Part shown: piece after piece, positions 44,900 to 56,501 of the stretch
How positions within the stretch are numbered: position 1 is the first letter of the stretch
How the letters are laid out: each line of letters starts with the position of its first letter
Notes under the pieces: model-generated
Database searches by the model: none
What the model saw: the letters and a program-made list of their open reading frames with translations, nothing else
What the model was told of the DNA's origin: nothing
Position numbers and translations under genes: made by a program
DNA from: Limnohabitans sp. Rim28
GTDB taxonomy: Bacteria; Pseudomonadota; Gammaproteobacteria; Burkholderiales; Burkholderiaceae_C
Assembly: GCF_000293865.2 (NCBI RefSeq)
Contig: NZ_ALKN02000008.1
Coordinates: 62,001-126,000, forward strand
Length of the DNA: 64,000 bases
Direction of reading: 5' to 3'

Positions 44900-45883
44900 T
44901 CAGGTGCGGCGGTTGAGCAATTGGGAAGCCAAAGTGAGTAAGGCTGAACGATGAGGATTGTCAGGCAGCAGCATGGCGGCGTCGATGGCGCGCTGAGCTT
45001 CGGCGGCTGCAGCATTTCTCGTGGCTTCCAGGGCGCCCGTCACTCGGACAATGTTGGCAATTTCGGTGATTTTGTCCACGCTGCCCGTTTCAATCGCTTC
45101 GCGAACGGTTTGTCTTTGTGCCTCGTTGCCGCGCTGCATGGCCAAAATCAGGGGCAGGGTAGCTTTACCTTCGCGCAGGTCGTCGCCCAAGTTCTTGCCC
45201 ATTTCAGCGGCATTGCCGTCGTAATCCAAAACATCATCGATCACCTGGAAGGCCGTACCCAGGGCCTGACCGTAGTCTGCACAAGCGGTCTCGATGGCGG
45301 AGGGACTGCCCGCCAAAATGGCCCCCAAGCGCGCACTGGCCTCAAACAATTTGGCGGTTTTGGAGCGGATCACGCGCAGATAGCCGTCTTCGTCCAGAGA
45401 GGCATCGTGCATGTTCATCAGCTGCAGCACCTCGCCTTCGGCGATCACATTGGTGGCGTCAGCCAGGGTTTGCATGACCCGCATGCTTTGGGCCTCGACC
45501 ATCATTTGAAAGGCACGGGAATACAAAAAATCACCGACCAGAACGCTGGCCGGATTGCCGAAGTTTTCGTTGGCAGTGGGGCGACCACGACGCAGTGTGG
45601 ATTCGTCCACCACATCGTCGTGCAGCAAAGTGGCCGTGTGGATGAACTCGACAACGGCGGCCAAGTTGTGGCGCTGATGGCCGTTGTAGCCCAAAGCGCC
45701 GCAAGTCAGCAGCAGCAAAACGGGGCGCAAACGTTTTCCGCCCGCAGAAATGATGTACTTGGCCACTTCGCCAACCAAGGGGACACCGGAGTCGAGCCTT
45801 TGAGCAATGACAAGATCGACAGCGGCCATATCGGAGGCGACCAGTTCGAAGGCAGCAGCTGTACTGTGTTCTGAGGCTGACAA
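44900..45883 (-). CDS. ispB: Octaprenyl diphosphate synthase (polyprenyl synthetase)
   Basis: Makes the long isoprenoid tail of ubiquinone. The 327-residue protein has FIHTATLLHDDVVDESTLRR with the first Asp-rich motif, GKRLRPVLLLL for substrate binding, and FQVIDDVLDYDGNAAEMGK with the second. Position divergent from rplU-rpmA is the standard proteobacterial order. Chain length (octaprenyl) is inferred from ubiquinone-8 in the group. Confidence 0.93.
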   Translation of the reverse strand: MSASEHSTAAAFELVASDMAAVDLVIAQRLDSGVPLVGEVAKYIISAGGKRLRPVLLLLTCGALGYNGHQRHNLAAVVEFIHTATLLHDDVVDESTLRRGRPTANENFGNPASVLVGDFLYSRAFQMMVEAQSMRVMQTLADATNVIAEGEVLQLMNMHDASLDEDGYLRVIRSKTAKLFEASARLGAILAGSPSAIETACADYGQALGTAFQVIDDVLDYDGNAAEMGKNLGDDLREGKATLPLILAMQRGNEAQRQTVREAIETGSVDKITEIANIVRVTGALEATRNAAAAEAQRAIDAAMLLPDNPHRSALLTLASQLLNRRT

Positions 45884-45961
45884 ATGGAAAATCCGGCTGG
45901 GTTACCCGGCTATGCCGGGGCGGCAAAAACGCCCATGCATGGCGCGTTATAAAGTGAATGC

Positions 45962-46047
45962 ATTATAGGGAAACCCATTGTCTGCGTCGCCTTGGGTGTT
46001 CGCGTGGGCTTGGTGATTTGCCAGCTTGGTCGGGTGCATGCTAAAAT
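45962..46047. promoter_or_regulatory. Divergent promoters of ispB and rplU
   Basis: On the plus strand TTGCCA (46018-46023) and TAAAAT (46042-46047) are 18 bases apart and lie 53 bases before rplU. On the minus strand TATAAT (45967-45962) lies about 80 bases before ispB, with no clear -35. Confidence 0.5.
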
Positions 46048-46100
46048 CTCGGGTTCCTTGGGGATTAGCCCTTGGAAACTTCCATTCAAAGAGGTCATTT

Positions 46101-46412
46101 ATGTACGCGGTCATAAAAACCGGTGGCAAACAGTATCGTGTTGTCGCTGGCGAAAAAATTAAAGTAGAACAGATTGCTGCGGACGTTGGCCAGGAAATCG
46201 TGATTGATCAAGTTTTAGCTGTCGGTACCGGCGCTGAACTCAAGATCGGCACGCCCCTGGTGTCCGGCGCCACAGTCAAAGCCACAGTTTTGGCGCATGG
46301 CAAGCACGACAAAGTGCACATCTTCAAGATGCGCCGTCGTAAGCACTATCAAAAACGTCAGGGTCACCGCCAGCAGTTCACAGAACTGCAAATCGGCGCG
46401 ATCTCTGCCTGA
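46101..46412 (+). CDS. rplU: 50S ribosomal protein L21
   Basis: L21, 103 residues, starts [20 protein letters not shown] and has the conserved [20 protein letters not shown] 23S rRNA-binding stretch. The ATG at 46101 has AAAGAGG upstream; the in-frame ATG at 46026 is upstream of the promoter's transcript start and is rejected. Operon rplU-rpmA-obgE. Confidence 0.97.
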   Translation: MYAVIKTGGKQYRVVAGEKIKVEQIAADVGQEIVIDQVLAVGTGAELKIGTPLVSGATVKATVLAHGKHDKVHIFKMRRRKHYQKRQGHRQQFTELQIGAISA

Positions 46413-46424
46413 GGAGAATAGGTC

Positions 46425-46685
46425 ATGGCACAGAAAAAAGGCGGCGGCTCTACGCGCAACGGTCGTGATTCCAAGCCAAAAATGCTCGGCGTCAAGGCTT
46501 TCGGTGGTGAATTGATCAGCGCTGGCTCGATCATCGTTCGTCAACGTGGCACCAAGTTCCACGCTGGCAGCAATGTCGGCATCGGCAAAGACCACACTTT
46601 GTTTGCTTTGGTAGACGGCCACGTGTCGTTTTCCACCAAAGGCGAACTGAGCAAGCACATGGTCAACGTGACACCGGCTGTTTAA
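46425..46685 (+). CDS. rpmA: 50S ribosomal protein L27
   Basis: L27, 86 residues, with the conserved N-terminus [20 protein letters not shown], which reaches toward the peptidyl transferase centre, and [20 protein letters not shown]. It follows rplU after 12 bases with GAGGAG upstream. A strong hairpin follows. Confidence 0.97.
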   Translation: MAQKKGGGSTRNGRDSKPKMLGVKAFGGELISAGSIIVRQRGTKFHAGSNVGIGKDHTLFALVDGHVSFSTKGELSKHMVNVTPAV

Positions 46686-47915
<1,230 letters not shown>

Positions 47916-47991
47916 ATCGGTTCAACGGGTCGCAATTCTGCATTAACGGTACGCTCTGCCACCGCCCTTTCAACGCCAAAGCACACCTTCG

Positions 47992-49128
47992 ATGACCTCT
48001 TCAGCCGTATCCACTCTGTTGCGGGATGCCCGCCGCATCGTTGTCAAAGTAGGCTCCAGCTTGGTCACGAACGAAGGCCGTGGTTTGGACGAGGGCGCGA
48101 TTGGCGAATGGTGCCGCCAGATGGCTTTGCTCAGCGCCCAAGGCAAAGAGGTGGTCATGGTGTCCAGCGGTGCGATCGCCGAGGGCATGAAGCGTCTGGG
48201 CTGGACGACTCGCCCCATTGAAGTGCCCGCTCTGCAAGCCGCCGCCGCCGTGGGCCAGATGGGCCTGGCGCAGATGTACGAGACCAAGCTGCGTGAAAAC
48301 GGCATGGGCAGCGCCCAGGTGCTGCTCACACACGCCGATCTCGCGGACCGCGAGCGTTACCTCAATGCGCGCTCGACTTTGCTGACTTTGCTGCAGCACC
48401 GTGTGCTGCCCGTGATCAACGAAAACGACACGGTGGTCAACGACGAGATCAAGTTTGGTGACAACGACACCTTGGGGGCCTTGGTCGCTAATTTGATTGA
48501 GGCCGATTTGCTGATCATTTTGACGGACCAAAAAGGCTTGTTCAGCGCCGATCCCCGCAAAGACCCGTCCGCCACATTTGTGCACGAAGCCCGTGCGGGC
48601 GATGCCGCTCTCGAAGCCATGGCCGGCGGTGCGGGCTCAAGTTTGGGCAGGGGCGGGATGATCACCAAAATTTTGGCGGCCAAGCGGGCGGCGGGATCAG
48701 GCGCCTCTACCGTGATCGCTTGGGGGCGCGAGCCTGATGCCCTGCTGCGTTTGTGCCAAGGCGACAACATGGGCACCTTGCTGGTGGCCCAAACCGCCAA
48801 ACAGCAAGCCCGCAAGCAGTGGATGGCCGATCACCTGCAGTTGCGCGGTTCAGTCACCGTCGATGCTGGGGCGGCGCACAAGGTGCTGACGGAAGGCAAA
48901 AGTTTGCTGCCCATTGGGATGACGGGCGTGGCCGGTGATTTTTCGCGCGGTGATGTGATCGCCATCAAAGACGAACACGGTCTGGAAATTGCCAGGGGTT
49001 TGGCCAACTATGCCAGTGCCGAAGCGCGTTTGCTTTGCCGCAAGCCCTCTCACGAGTATGAGGCGCTGCTGGGCTACTGCGCAGAGCCGGAGATGGTGCA
49101 TCGGGACAATCTGATCTTGTCCCGTTGA
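47992..49128 (+). CDS. proB: Glutamate 5-kinase
   Basis: First step of proline synthesis. The 378-residue protein has the kinase domain ([47 protein letters not shown]) and a C-terminal PUA domain from about residue 280. obgE-proB linkage is common in betaproteobacteria. Confidence 0.96.
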   Translation: MTSSAVSTLLRDARRIVVKVGSSLVTNEGRGLDEGAIGEWCRQMALLSAQGKEVVMVSSGAIAEGMKRLGWTTRPIEVPALQAAAAVGQMGLAQMYETKLRENGMGSAQVLLTHADLADRERYLNARSTLLTLLQHRVLPVINENDTVVNDEIKFGDNDTLGALVANLIEADLLIILTDQKGLFSADPRKDPSATFVHEARAGDAALEAMAGGAGSSLGRGGMITKILAAKRAAGSGASTVIAWGREPDALLRLCQGDNMGTLLVAQTAKQQARKQWMADHLQLRGSVTVDAGAAHKVLTEGKSLLPIGMTGVAGDFSRGDVIAIKDEHGLEIARGLANYASAEARLLCRKPSHEYEALLGYCAEPEMVHRDNLILSR

Positions 49129-49141
49129 TGCAAACCTGAGC

Positions 49142-49768
49142 TCAGCCTTGAGGGTTGGGGTCGAAACTGGCCCCAGGCGGCAATTCCATGTGCAGAGGCG
49201 CTGGTATTTCCATTGCCCCGTTCTGGCCGTTGTCTGAGTCCACGCCATCGCGTGGCCCACGGTTGCCACCACGCAAGTAACGGTTTTGTCTGTCCTGACG
49301 GGGCAGGTAGCGGGCCAGTTCGGTCAAGGCCATTTCGTACACGCCACGCTTGAACTCGACCACCACATCCAGCGGCACCCAATAATCGTTCCAGCGCCAA
49401 GCATCGAACTCGGGGTGGTCGGTGGCGCGCAGGTTCAAGTGGTGGTCGTGCGTGACCATCTGCAGCAGGTACCAGATTTGTTTCTGGCCCTTGTAAAAAC
49501 CACGCGCATCCCTGCGGATGAAGCGGTCTGGCACCTCATAGCGCAACCAATCACGGGTTCGGGCCACAATGCGCACATGCTCCGGTTGGAGCCCCACTTC
49601 TTCGTGCAATTCGCGGAACATGGCTTGTTCAGGACTTTCACCCCGGTCAATGCCACCCTGCGGAAACTGCCAGCTGTGGGTGCGAATGCGCTTGCCCCAG
49701 AAAACCTGGTTCTTCTGGTTGAGCAGAATGATGCCGACGTTCGGCCTAAAGCCTTCACGGTCAAGCAT
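49142..49768 (-). CDS. rppH: RNA pyrophosphohydrolase RppH
   Basis: Nudix enzyme that removes pyrophosphate from mRNA 5' ends to start decay. The 208-residue protein has [34 protein letters not shown] and the Nudix box [22 protein letters not shown]-terminal extension of about 35 residues beyond the E. coli length is Pro- and Asn-rich. Start at 49768 is family-typical; a TTG at 49780 is also in frame. Confidence 0.94.
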   Translation of the reverse strand: MLDREGFRPNVGIILLNQKNQVFWGKRIRTHSWQFPQGGIDRGESPEQAMFRELHEEVGLQPEHVRIVARTRDWLRYEVPDRFIRRDARGFYKGQKQIWYLLQMVTHDHHLNLRATDHPEFDAWRWNDYWVPLDVVVEFKRGVYEMALTELARYLPRQDRQNRYLRGGNRGPRDGVDSDNGQNGAMEIPAPLHMELPPGASFDPNPQG

Positions 49769-49867
49769 AATCAACCTCAAATTTTTAAATTGTGTCCATT
49801 ATGCACGCCGTACCGGCGCTGGCTCTTGGATGTTTCCCTGATCCCCCTGCTCAGTTAGCCCGCCGCG

Positions 49868-51613
49868 ATGAAAGCCTCCCAGTTCCTCATTTCTACCCTC
49901 AAAGAAGCCCCAGCCGATGCTGAAGTGGTCAGCCACAAGCTGATGACCCGCGCCGGCATGATCAAGAAGCTGGGCGCAGGCATCTACAACTACATGCCCA
50001 TGGGTTTGCGGGTGATCCGCAAAGTCGAAGCCATCGTGCGCGAAGAGATGAACCGCGCAGGCGCCATCGAGATGACCATGCCCGTGGTGCAACCGGCCGA
50101 GTTGTGGCAGGAGACAGGCCGCTTTGACAAGATGGGTCCAGAGCTTTTGCGCATCCAGGACCGCCATGGTCGCGATTTTGTGATCCAGCCCACCAGCGAA
50201 GAGGTGGTGACCGACGTGGTGCGCCAGGAAGTGCGCAGCTACAAGCAGCTGCCCAAAAACTTCTACCAGATCCAGACCAAATTCCGCGACGAGCGCCGTC
50301 CCCGCTTTGGTTTGATGCGCGGTCGCGAGTTCACCATGAAAGACGCCTACAGCTTTGACCGCGATATGGCGAGCGCCAAAGCCAGCTACCAAGTGATGGC
50401 CGGAGCCTACCGCCAAATTTTTGACCGTTTTGGCCTGACTTACCGCGCTGTGGCTGCCGACAGCGGTGCCATCGGGGGCGATTTGAGCGAAGAGTTCCAG
50501 GTGATCGCTGCCACCGGCGAAGACGCCATCGTGTATTGCCCCTCCAGCAACTACGCCGCCAACATCGAAAAGGCCGAAGCCTTGGCGCCCAGCCGGCCCC
50601 GTGGCGCGGCCACGCAAGCCTTGACCAAGACCCCCACTCCCGGCAAGAGCACCTGCGAAGACGTGGCTGCTCTGCTGAATGTGCCGCTGGCCACCACGGT
50701 CAAGTCGCTGGTGCTGGCCACCGACACCTTGAACGAGCAGGGCGAGGTGCTGAAGTCACAAGTCTGGCTGCTGCTGCTGCGCGGCGACCACGACATGAAC
50801 GAAGTCAAAGTGGGCAAACTGCCCGGCATGGAAGGCGGTTTCCGCTTTGCCACCTTGGGTGAAATCGAAGAGCACTTTGGCTGCAAGCCCGGTTACCTCG
50901 GCCCCCTGAATTTAAAGAAGCCGGTGCACCTGGTCGCCGACCGCGACGTGGCCGTGATGGCCGACTGGATCTGTGGGGCCAATGAGGAAGACTTTCACAT
51001 CACCGGCGTCAACTGGGGCCGCGACCTGCCCGAGCCCGCGCTGGTGGCCGACATCCGCAATGTGGTGGCGGGCGACAAGTCGCCTGACGGCGCGGGCGAG
51101 TTGGCCATTGAGCGCGGCATCGAAGTGGGCCATGTGTTCTATTTGGGCACCAAATACTCGAAGGCCATGAACGCCACCTTTCTGGATGAGACCGGCAAGC
51201 CGCAGTTTCTGGAAATGGGTTGCTACGGCATCGGCATCACCCGCCTGCCTGCTGCCGCCATCGAGCAAAACCACGACGAGCGCGGCATCATCTGGCCCGA
51301 CGCGATTGCGCCCTTCACGGTGGTGGTTTGCCCCATCGGCATGGACCGCAGCGAGGCGGTCAAGCTTGAAGCCGAGCGCATCTATGCCGCCTTGCTGGCC
51401 GAGGGCGTGGACGTGATCCTGGATGACCGTGGCGAGCGCCCCGGTGCCATGTTTGCCGACTGGGAACTGATCGGTGTGCCGCACCGCATCACGATTGGCG
51501 ACAAGGGCCTCAAAGACGGCCTGGTCGAATACCAGCACCGCCGCGATGCCGAATCCAGCAAAGTGGCTTTGGCCGACATTCTGAGTCACCTCAAGGGGCG
51601 TTTGGCCCCCTGA
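49868..51613 (+). CDS. proS: Prolyl-tRNA synthetase
   Basis: Class II synthetase charging tRNA-Pro. The 581-residue protein is the bacterial type with the editing insertion: motif 2 [20 protein letters not shown], the INS editing domain around residues 230-390 (including [18 protein letters not shown]), motif 3 ending [17 protein letters not shown], and a C-terminal anticodon-binding domain. Confidence 0.97.
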   Translation: MKASQFLISTLKEAPADAEVVSHKLMTRAGMIKKLGAGIYNYMPMGLRVIRKVEAIVREEMNRAGAIEMTMPVVQPAELWQETGRFDKMGPELLRIQDRHGRDFVIQPTSEEVVTDVVRQEVRSYKQLPKNFYQIQTKFRDERRPRFGLMRGREFTMKDAYSFDRDMASAKASYQVMAGAYRQIFDRFGLTYRAVAADSGAIGGDLSEEFQVIAATGEDAIVYCPSSNYAANIEKAEALAPSRPRGAATQALTKTPTPGKSTCEDVAALLNVPLATTVKSLVLATDTLNEQGEVLKSQVWLLLLRGDHDMNEVKVGKLPGMEGGFRFATLGEIEEHFGCKPGYLGPLNLKKPVHLVADRDVAVMADWICGANEEDFHITGVNWGRDLPEPALVADIRNVVAGDKSPDGAGELAIERGIEVGHVFYLGTKYSKAMNATFLDETGKPQFLEMGCYGIGITRLPAAAIEQNHDERGIIWPDAIAPFTVVVCPIGMDRSEAVKLEAERIYAALLAEGVDVILDDRGERPGAMFADWELIGVPHRITIGDKGLKDGLVEYQHRRDAESSKVALADILSHLKGRLAP

Positions 51614-51630
51614 ACCGCGCACCCCGGCCC

Positions 51631-52257
51631 ATGACGCGCCCGGACTTGCCCAGCCGCCGGGCTTGTTTGCTCAGTCTGTGTGGCGCTGTGTTGCCCGTCG
51701 GGCTGGCGCACGCTGGAAGGCAAATTGAAGAGCCTCTGTCGCACGCCGTGCGTTCGGCCCTGAGCGCTGCCGTGGCTGCGTCGGCTCCCCCTGAACCCCT
51801 GTTGCCCACCACCGCTGATCAGCAGGCTTATGCACAGTGGCAAGCAGACAGCAGCCAGCGTCTGACGCGCTACAAAAAACACCCCACTGAACGGCAAGAG
51901 TTTTTGCAAACCCTTTGGTACGAAGCCCGCAGGGCTGGCCTGCCTTTGTCGCTGGTGTTGGGCGTGGTGCAGGTCGAAAGCGCGTTTCGCAAATTTGCCA
52001 TCTCCAGCGCTGGGGCACGCGGCTACATGCAGGTCATGCCCTTTTGGGCGGGCCTGATCGGCGACGGCGACGACAGCCGCCTGTTCCACATGCAGACCAA
52101 CCTGCGTTTTGGCTGCGTGATCCTGCGGCACTACCTGGACCGCGAACGGGGCGACATGTTCATGGCGCTGGGCCGTTACAACGGCAGCCGCGGACAGTCG
52201 GCTTATCCGCAATCGGTGATGGCGGCGCAGCGGACTTGGCGGCACCCCTTGGATTGA
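51631..52257 (+). CDS. Lytic transglycosylase (SLT family)
   Basis: A 208-residue exported murein lytic transglycosylase. The signal starts MTRPDLPSRRACLLSLCGAV, with SRRACLLS resembling a twin-arginine motif, and ends LAHA. The catalytic domain has GVVQVESAFRKFAISSAGAR (catalytic Glu) and RGYMQVMPFWAGLIG. Starts 17 bases after proS, likely cotranscribed. Confidence 0.9.
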   Translation: MTRPDLPSRRACLLSLCGAVLPVGLAHAGRQIEEPLSHAVRSALSAAVAASAPPEPLLPTTADQQAYAQWQADSSQRLTRYKKHPTERQEFLQTLWYEARRAGLPLSLVLGVVQVESAFRKFAISSAGARGYMQVMPFWAGLIGDGDDSRLFHMQTNLRFGCVILRHYLDRERGDMFMALGRYNGSRGQSAYPQSVMAAQRTWRHPLD

Positions 52258-52266
52258 GGGCACAAA

Positions 52267-52288
52267 AAAGCCACCCGAGGGTGGCTTT
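52267..52288. terminator. Bidirectional terminator between the transglycosylase gene and grxD
   Basis: AAAGCCACCC and GGGTGGCTTT form a perfect 10-bp stem around GA, with A- and T-rich flanks on both strands. A second inverted repeat, GGCCTCG/CGAGGCC, follows at 52299-52314. The genes converge here. Confidence 0.8.
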
Positions 52289-52319
52289 GACGGTTGGAGG
52301 CCTCGCTCGAGGCCACCCT

Positions 52320-52643
52320 TCAAGCCTGGCCGTTGATGACCTGTTGCAGCTCGCCCGATTCGTACATTTCCATCATGATGTCCGAGCCACCAATGAACTC
52401 GCCCTTGACATAGAGCTGGGGGATGGTGGGCCAGTTGCTGTATTCCTTGATGCCCTGACGGATTTCTGCGTCATCCAGCACGTTCACGGTCTTGACGGTC
52501 TTGGGGTCGACACCGCAAGCCTTGAGCAGTTGGATGGCGCGGCCCGAAAAACCGCACATGGGAAAGTTGGCGTTGCCTTTCATGAACAGGGTGATCTCGT
52601 TGCCTTTGACGAGTTCGTCGATGCGTTGTTGGGTGTCGCTCAT
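52320..52643 (-). CDS. grxD: Monothiol glutaredoxin GrxD (CGFS type)
   Basis: A 107-residue CGFS glutaredoxin that carries 2Fe-2S clusters with BolA proteins. The active site is KGNANFPMCGFSGRAIQLLK with Cys30, and GEFIGGSDIMMEMYESGEL forms the glutathione-binding end. Its likely partner IbaG/BolA is encoded at 7948. Confidence 0.95.
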   Translation of the reverse strand: MSDTQQRIDELVKGNEITLFMKGNANFPMCGFSGRAIQLLKACGVDPKTVKTVNVLDDAEIRQGIKEYSNWPTIPQLYVKGEFIGGSDIMMEMYESGELQQVINGQA

Positions 52644-52728
52644 GTTGTTGCTCCAAGTGGGGTCAGTGTCGGTTGAAGTGAATTATGTCTCTGATTGAAA
52701 GTCTGCCATTTTTGCAGGGATGTTGCTG

Positions 52729-53568
52729 TCAATTCGGCATCACCGCCCCTGTACAGCGTTCGATGCCGCCCAGATCGCGGCGCGACTGAATCTGGACAAA
52801 CCCGGCTTTGCGCAGCAGGTCCTGCACAGCGCTGGCCTGGTCCCAGCCGTGTTCGAGCAGCAGCCAGCCGCCTGCGGTGAGTCGGCTGGGGGCCTGGGCG
52901 ATGATGTGACGGATGTCATCGAGGCCATCGGCACCACCCGTCAGGGCGCTCAGGGGCTCATGGGTCAGGGCGCTCAGGTGCGGATCACCTTCGGCCACAT
53001 AGGGCGGGTTGGAGACGATCAATTCAAACGGGCCAGGCACGGCGTCCATCCAGTGGCTCAGCACGCACTGCACTGGCAAGTTCAGGCGCTGGGCGTTGGC
53101 GCTGGCCACGGCCAGGGCGGCGGAGCTGGCGTCCACCGCCGTCACCTGTGCTGCAGGGCGCTGGTGCTGCAGGGCCAGCGCCACAGCGCCGCTGCCGGTG
53201 CCCAGGTCCAGCACGCAGGCTGCTTGGCCCGCAGGCAGCAATTGCAGCGCCCATTCGACCAGAATTTCCGTATCGGGGCGCGGGTCCAGCACGCGGGCGT
53301 CGACATGCAGGGTCAGACCAAAAAAGTCCTTGAGCCCGGTGATGTAGGCCACAGGCTCGCCTTGCAGGCGGCGTTGCAGGGCTTGATCCCAGTTGTGTTG
53401 TTGGGCCTCGGTCAACAAATCCGCATCGTGGGCCAGCAGCCAGGCGCGGTCATGCAGCGGGCGCGCCAGGGCGTGCAGCAAGAGGATTTGTGCGTCCACC
53501 CGGGCCAGGGCTTGTTTCAGGGCTTGTTGCATGCAATCGGCCACGCTGGGGCTGGCGTGCGTGGCCAT
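52729..53568 (-). CDS. prmC: Release factor glutamine methyltransferase PrmC
   Basis: Methylates the GGQ glutamine of release factors 1 and 2. The 279-residue protein has VLDLGTGSGAVALALQHQ (SAM binding) near residue 120 and the catalytic NPPY in ELIVSNPPYVAEGDPH. Its ATG at 53568 overlaps the prfA stop by one base (GTGATG also offers a GTG at 53571). The enzyme and its substrate PrfA are thus coupled. Confidence 0.95.
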   Translation of the reverse strand: MATHASPSVADCMQQALKQALARVDAQILLLHALARPLHDRAWLLAHDADLLTEAQQHNWDQALQRRLQGEPVAYITGLKDFFGLTLHVDARVLDPRPDTEILVEWALQLLPAGQAACVLDLGTGSGAVALALQHQRPAAQVTAVDASSAALAVASANAQRLNLPVQCVLSHWMDAVPGPFELIVSNPPYVAEGDPHLSALTHEPLSALTGGADGLDDIRHIIAQAPSRLTAGGWLLLEHGWDQASAVQDLLRKAGFVQIQSRRDLGGIERCTGAVMPN

Positions 53569-54656
53569 CACGCAGTCGCCCCGATTTCAAGCGCGGCCAG
53601 CTGTTCAGCGGCTTCGTAGCTTTGCAAGGCACTGACCACGTCCTGCAAATCGCCCTCCATGATGGTGAGCAGCTTGTAAAGCGTGAGGTTGATGCGGTGG
53701 TCGGTCAGGCGCCCTTGCGGGAAGTTGTAGGTTCGGATGCGGTCCGAGCGGTCGCCGCTGCCGATCAGGCTTTTGCGCTCGGCAGCGTCTTTCGCGGCAC
53801 GTTCCGCACGGTCTTTTTCTTGAATGCGGGCCGTCAGCACTTTCAGGGCCTGAGCCTTGTTGCTGTGTTGGCTGCGGCCGTCCTGGCATTCGGCCACGAT
53901 GCCGGTGGGCAAGTGGGTGATGCGCACGGCCGAGTCGGTCTTGTTGATGTGTTGCCCGCCCGCACCGCTGGCGCGGTAGGTGTCGATGCGCAAGTCAGAT
54001 GGGTTGATCTTGATGGCCTCGGCTTCGTCCGGCTCGGCCAGCACGGCCACAGTGCAGGCGCTGGTGTGGATGCGGCCTTGCGTTTCGGTGGCAGGCACGC
54101 GCTGCACCCGGTGGCCGCCCGATTCGAATTTGAGCGCGCCGTAAACCTGATCGCCCTCGATGCGCACCACGACTTCCTTGTAACCGCCCAGCTCGCTCAA
54201 GGATTCAGACACGATGTCGCAGCGCCAGCCCTGGCTTTCGGCATAGCGCGTGTACATGCGCAGCAAGTCCCCCGCAAACAGGGCCGACTCGTCGCCCCCG
54301 GTGCCCGCGCGGATTTCAACAAAGGCCGGCCGTGCGTCGTCAGGGTCTTTGGGCAGCAGCATGCGTTGCAGTTCGGCGTCTAGGAGCTGCAATTCGGCGC
54401 TGGCGCTGGCCGATTCTTCTTCGGCCATTTCGCGCATATCCGCATCTGCCAGCATGGTTTGGGCTGCTGCCAGATCGGCGTTGCGCTGCTGAAATCGGGC
54501 AAAGCGGGAGGCCACGGCGCTGACCTCGGCATGCTCACGCGACAGCTTCAGGAACTGCGTCATGTCGGCCATGATGTCTTCACGGGACAGCAGAAAGTCC
54601 AGCTCGGTCAAGCGCAAAGCATAGCGTTCGAGTTGTTGGATCAAAAAGGGTTTCAT
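53568..54656 (-). CDS. prfA: Peptide chain release factor 1
   Basis: Terminates translation at UAA and UAG. The 362-residue protein has the stop-recognition loop with [18 protein letters not shown] and the catalytic GGQ in [20 protein letters not shown]. The start at 54656 ([12 protein letters not shown]) is typical; a frame to 54767 adds unrelated sequence. Order hemA-prfA-prmC is classical. Confidence 0.96.
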   Translation of the reverse strand: MKPFLIQQLERYALRLTELDFLLSREDIMADMTQFLKLSREHAEVSAVASRFARFQQRNADLAAAQTMLADADMREMAEEESASASAELQLLDAELQRMLLPKDPDDARPAFVEIRAGTGGDESALFAGDLLRMYTRYAESQGWRCDIVSESLSELGGYKEVVVRIEGDQVYGALKFESGGHRVQRVPATETQGRIHTSACTVAVLAEPDEAEAIKINPSDLRIDTYRASGAGGQHINKTDSAVRITHLPTGIVAECQDGRSQHSNKAQALKVLTARIQEKDRAERAAKDAAERKSLIGSGDRSDRIRTYNFPQGRLTDHRINLTLYKLLTIMEGDLQDVVSALQSYEAAEQLAALEIGATA

Positions 54657-54770
54657 GCCGGCTGAATCTTGTGTGTCGGCGCGACTGCACCGACTGGAGG
54701 TCTGCATTGGCGCCGCGGCGCCGAGAGGCGAGGCGATGTCGGATTTGAACGCCGACCAGGGACTCAATCG

Positions 54771-56042
54771 CTAACGTTCTTTGCGCAGAAAAACGCGTTG
54801 GACCGTTTGCATGCTTTGCTCCCGCAGTTCTGGCGGTGCGCCGCGCAGTTCAGCCAGAGCGCCGTGCAACATTTTTTGCGTCAATCCCTTGGACAGGGCT
54901 TCCATCACGGCGATCGGGTCGTCGCCCCGGGCCAGAAGTTTGCGGGCACGGGCCAGTTCAGCTTCGCGCCAAGCGTCGGCTTGGTTTTGCAGTTGCTGGA
55001 TCAGGGGCACCGCGCAACGCTGGCCCATCCAGTTCATAAAGCTTTGCACCCCCGCATCGATGATGACCTCGGCCTCGGCCACGGCCGCTTGGCGGTGGGC
55101 TTGGCCGGTTTGCACCACACTGGCCAGATCGTCCACGGTGTAGAGGTAAACGTCTTCGAGTGACTTGACTTCGGGTTCGATGTCCCTGGGCACAGCCAAA
55201 TCGACCATGAACATGGGGCGGTACTTGCGTTTTTTCAGGGCCCGCTCGACCGCGCCCAAGCCAATCAGGGGCAAGGTGCTGGCCGTGCAGCTGATCACGG
55301 CGTCAAATTCATGCAGGCGGTCGGGCAGATCGGCCAAGGGCATGACTTCGGCCCCAAAGCGGTGGGCCAGCAACTCGGCCCGGTCCAAGCTGCGGTTGGC
55401 AATGGCCATGCCTCTGGGCTGCTTGGCTGCAAAGTGAGTAGCCACCAACTCATTCATTTCTCCAGCGCCAACGAACAGGATGCGAATGTCTTTGATGTCT
55501 TCAAACAGCTGGCTGGCCAGACGAACCGAAGCGGCCGCCATGCTGATCGAATGGGCGCCGATTTCGGTGGAGCTGCGCACCTCTTTGGCCACGGCGAAGC
55601 TGCGCTGAAACAGTTGGTTCAGTGTGCTGCCCAGGGCGCCGGCTTGTTCGGCTGCACGCACGGCGTCTTTGAGTTGTCCCAAAATCTGGGCTTCACCCAG
55701 CACCATGGAATCCAGGCCACTGGCCACCCTAAATGCATGGCGAGCGGCTTCGTTGCCCTCCAGCAAATAGGTATGGGCATGCAGTTCGGAGGCGCTGACG
55801 CCACCGGTTTGGGCGAGCCATCTGAGGGTGTCGTTGGTGGCAGCTTGGTCGGCAGCGCAATAAATTTCGGTGCGGTTGCAGGTCGAAAGAATGGCCGCTT
55901 CGGGCTCTTGTGCGATGCGGTTGGCCAAGTCACGGCGCAGGCCTTGCAGTGTGGGAACCAGTTTATCCACGGCAAACGCAAACCGGCCACGCAGATCCAG
56001 CGGGGCGGTGGTGTGGTTCAAACCGAGGGTCCAGACAGCCAT
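54771..56042 (-). CDS. hemA: Glutamyl-tRNA reductase
   Basis: First committed step of C5 haem synthesis, reducing glutamyl-tRNA to glutamate-1-semialdehyde. The 423-residue protein starts [20 protein letters not shown], has the catalytic Cys55 in [31 protein letters not shown] and the NADPH-binding [22 protein letters not shown] box lies only 8 bases upstream of the ATG, so the transcript may have little or no leader. An inverted repeat sits just beyond it. Confidence 0.96.
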   Translation of the reverse strand: MAVWTLGLNHTTAPLDLRGRFAFAVDKLVPTLQGLRRDLANRIAQEPEAAILSTCNRTEIYCAADQAATNDTLRWLAQTGGVSASELHAHTYLLEGNEAARHAFRVASGLDSMVLGEAQILGQLKDAVRAAEQAGALGSTLNQLFQRSFAVAKEVRSSTEIGAHSISMAAASVRLASQLFEDIKDIRILFVGAGEMNELVATHFAAKQPRGMAIANRSLDRAELLAHRFGAEVMPLADLPDRLHEFDAVISCTASTLPLIGLGAVERALKKRKYRPMFMVDLAVPRDIEPEVKSLEDVYLYTVDDLASVVQTGQAHRQAAVAEAEVIIDAGVQSFMNWMGQRCAVPLIQQLQNQADAWREAELARARKLLARGDDPIAVMEALSKGLTQKMLHGALAELRGAPPELREQSMQTVQRVFLRKER

Positions 56043-56049
56043 GACATGA

Positions 56050-56085
56050 ATTATAGGCTTGTTGTGTCAACTTTTCTTGACACAA
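56050..56085. promoter_or_regulatory. hemA -10 box and perfect inverted repeat
   Basis: On the minus strand TATAAT spans 56055-56050. Just upstream, TTGTGTCAA (56062-56070) and TTGACACAA (56077-56085) form a perfect 9-bp inverted repeat with spacer CTTTTC. Its place over the -35 region of hemA suggests an operator. No T-run follows, so a terminator is less likely. Confidence 0.5.
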
Positions 56086-56177
56086 TCAAGACATGGCCAC
56101 TTGACGTGGCTTTGGAGGCACAATTTGCCTCTTGGGCGCCCTGATCGGGTGCCTGCCTCCTAAAAAAATGAGGTTTT

Positions 56178-56453
56178 ATGACGTTGGGCTTGTTGGGGTT
56201 TCACCTGCTGGGCTTTGTTTTGCCTGCTTTGGCCATGGCGGTGCTCATGCCTTGGGCGGGCCGTTGGGTCATGGGCAGCAGTGCCAAAACGATCCGCCAC
56301 CGGATGTGGGTGCATGCACTGTGCGGCCTATGCGTGCTGCTGCTGGGTTTGTGGCTGCACGGACAAGATGGCAAGATGAGCACTTACATCGCCCTGGTGT
56401 TGGTGGCTGCGACGGTCGAATGGCTCATGCAGCGGGCTTGGATCCAGCGTTGA
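56178..56453 (+). CDS. Small membrane protein of unknown function
   Basis: A 91-residue protein with three hydrophobic segments: LGLLGFHLLGFVLPALAMAV, HALCGLCVLLLGLWLHG and YIALVLVAATVEWLMQ. I recognise no family. It is divergent from hemA and precedes a Bug protein gene by 48 bases. Confidence 0.65.
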   Translation: MTLGLLGFHLLGFVLPALAMAVLMPWAGRWVMGSSAKTIRHRMWVHALCGLCVLLLGLWLHGQDGKMSTYIALVLVAATVEWLMQRAWIQR

Positions 56454-56501
56454 GCCTCAACGGGCTTCTTTTGATCAAAGTCATTCAAAAAAGGACAAAG
56501 C

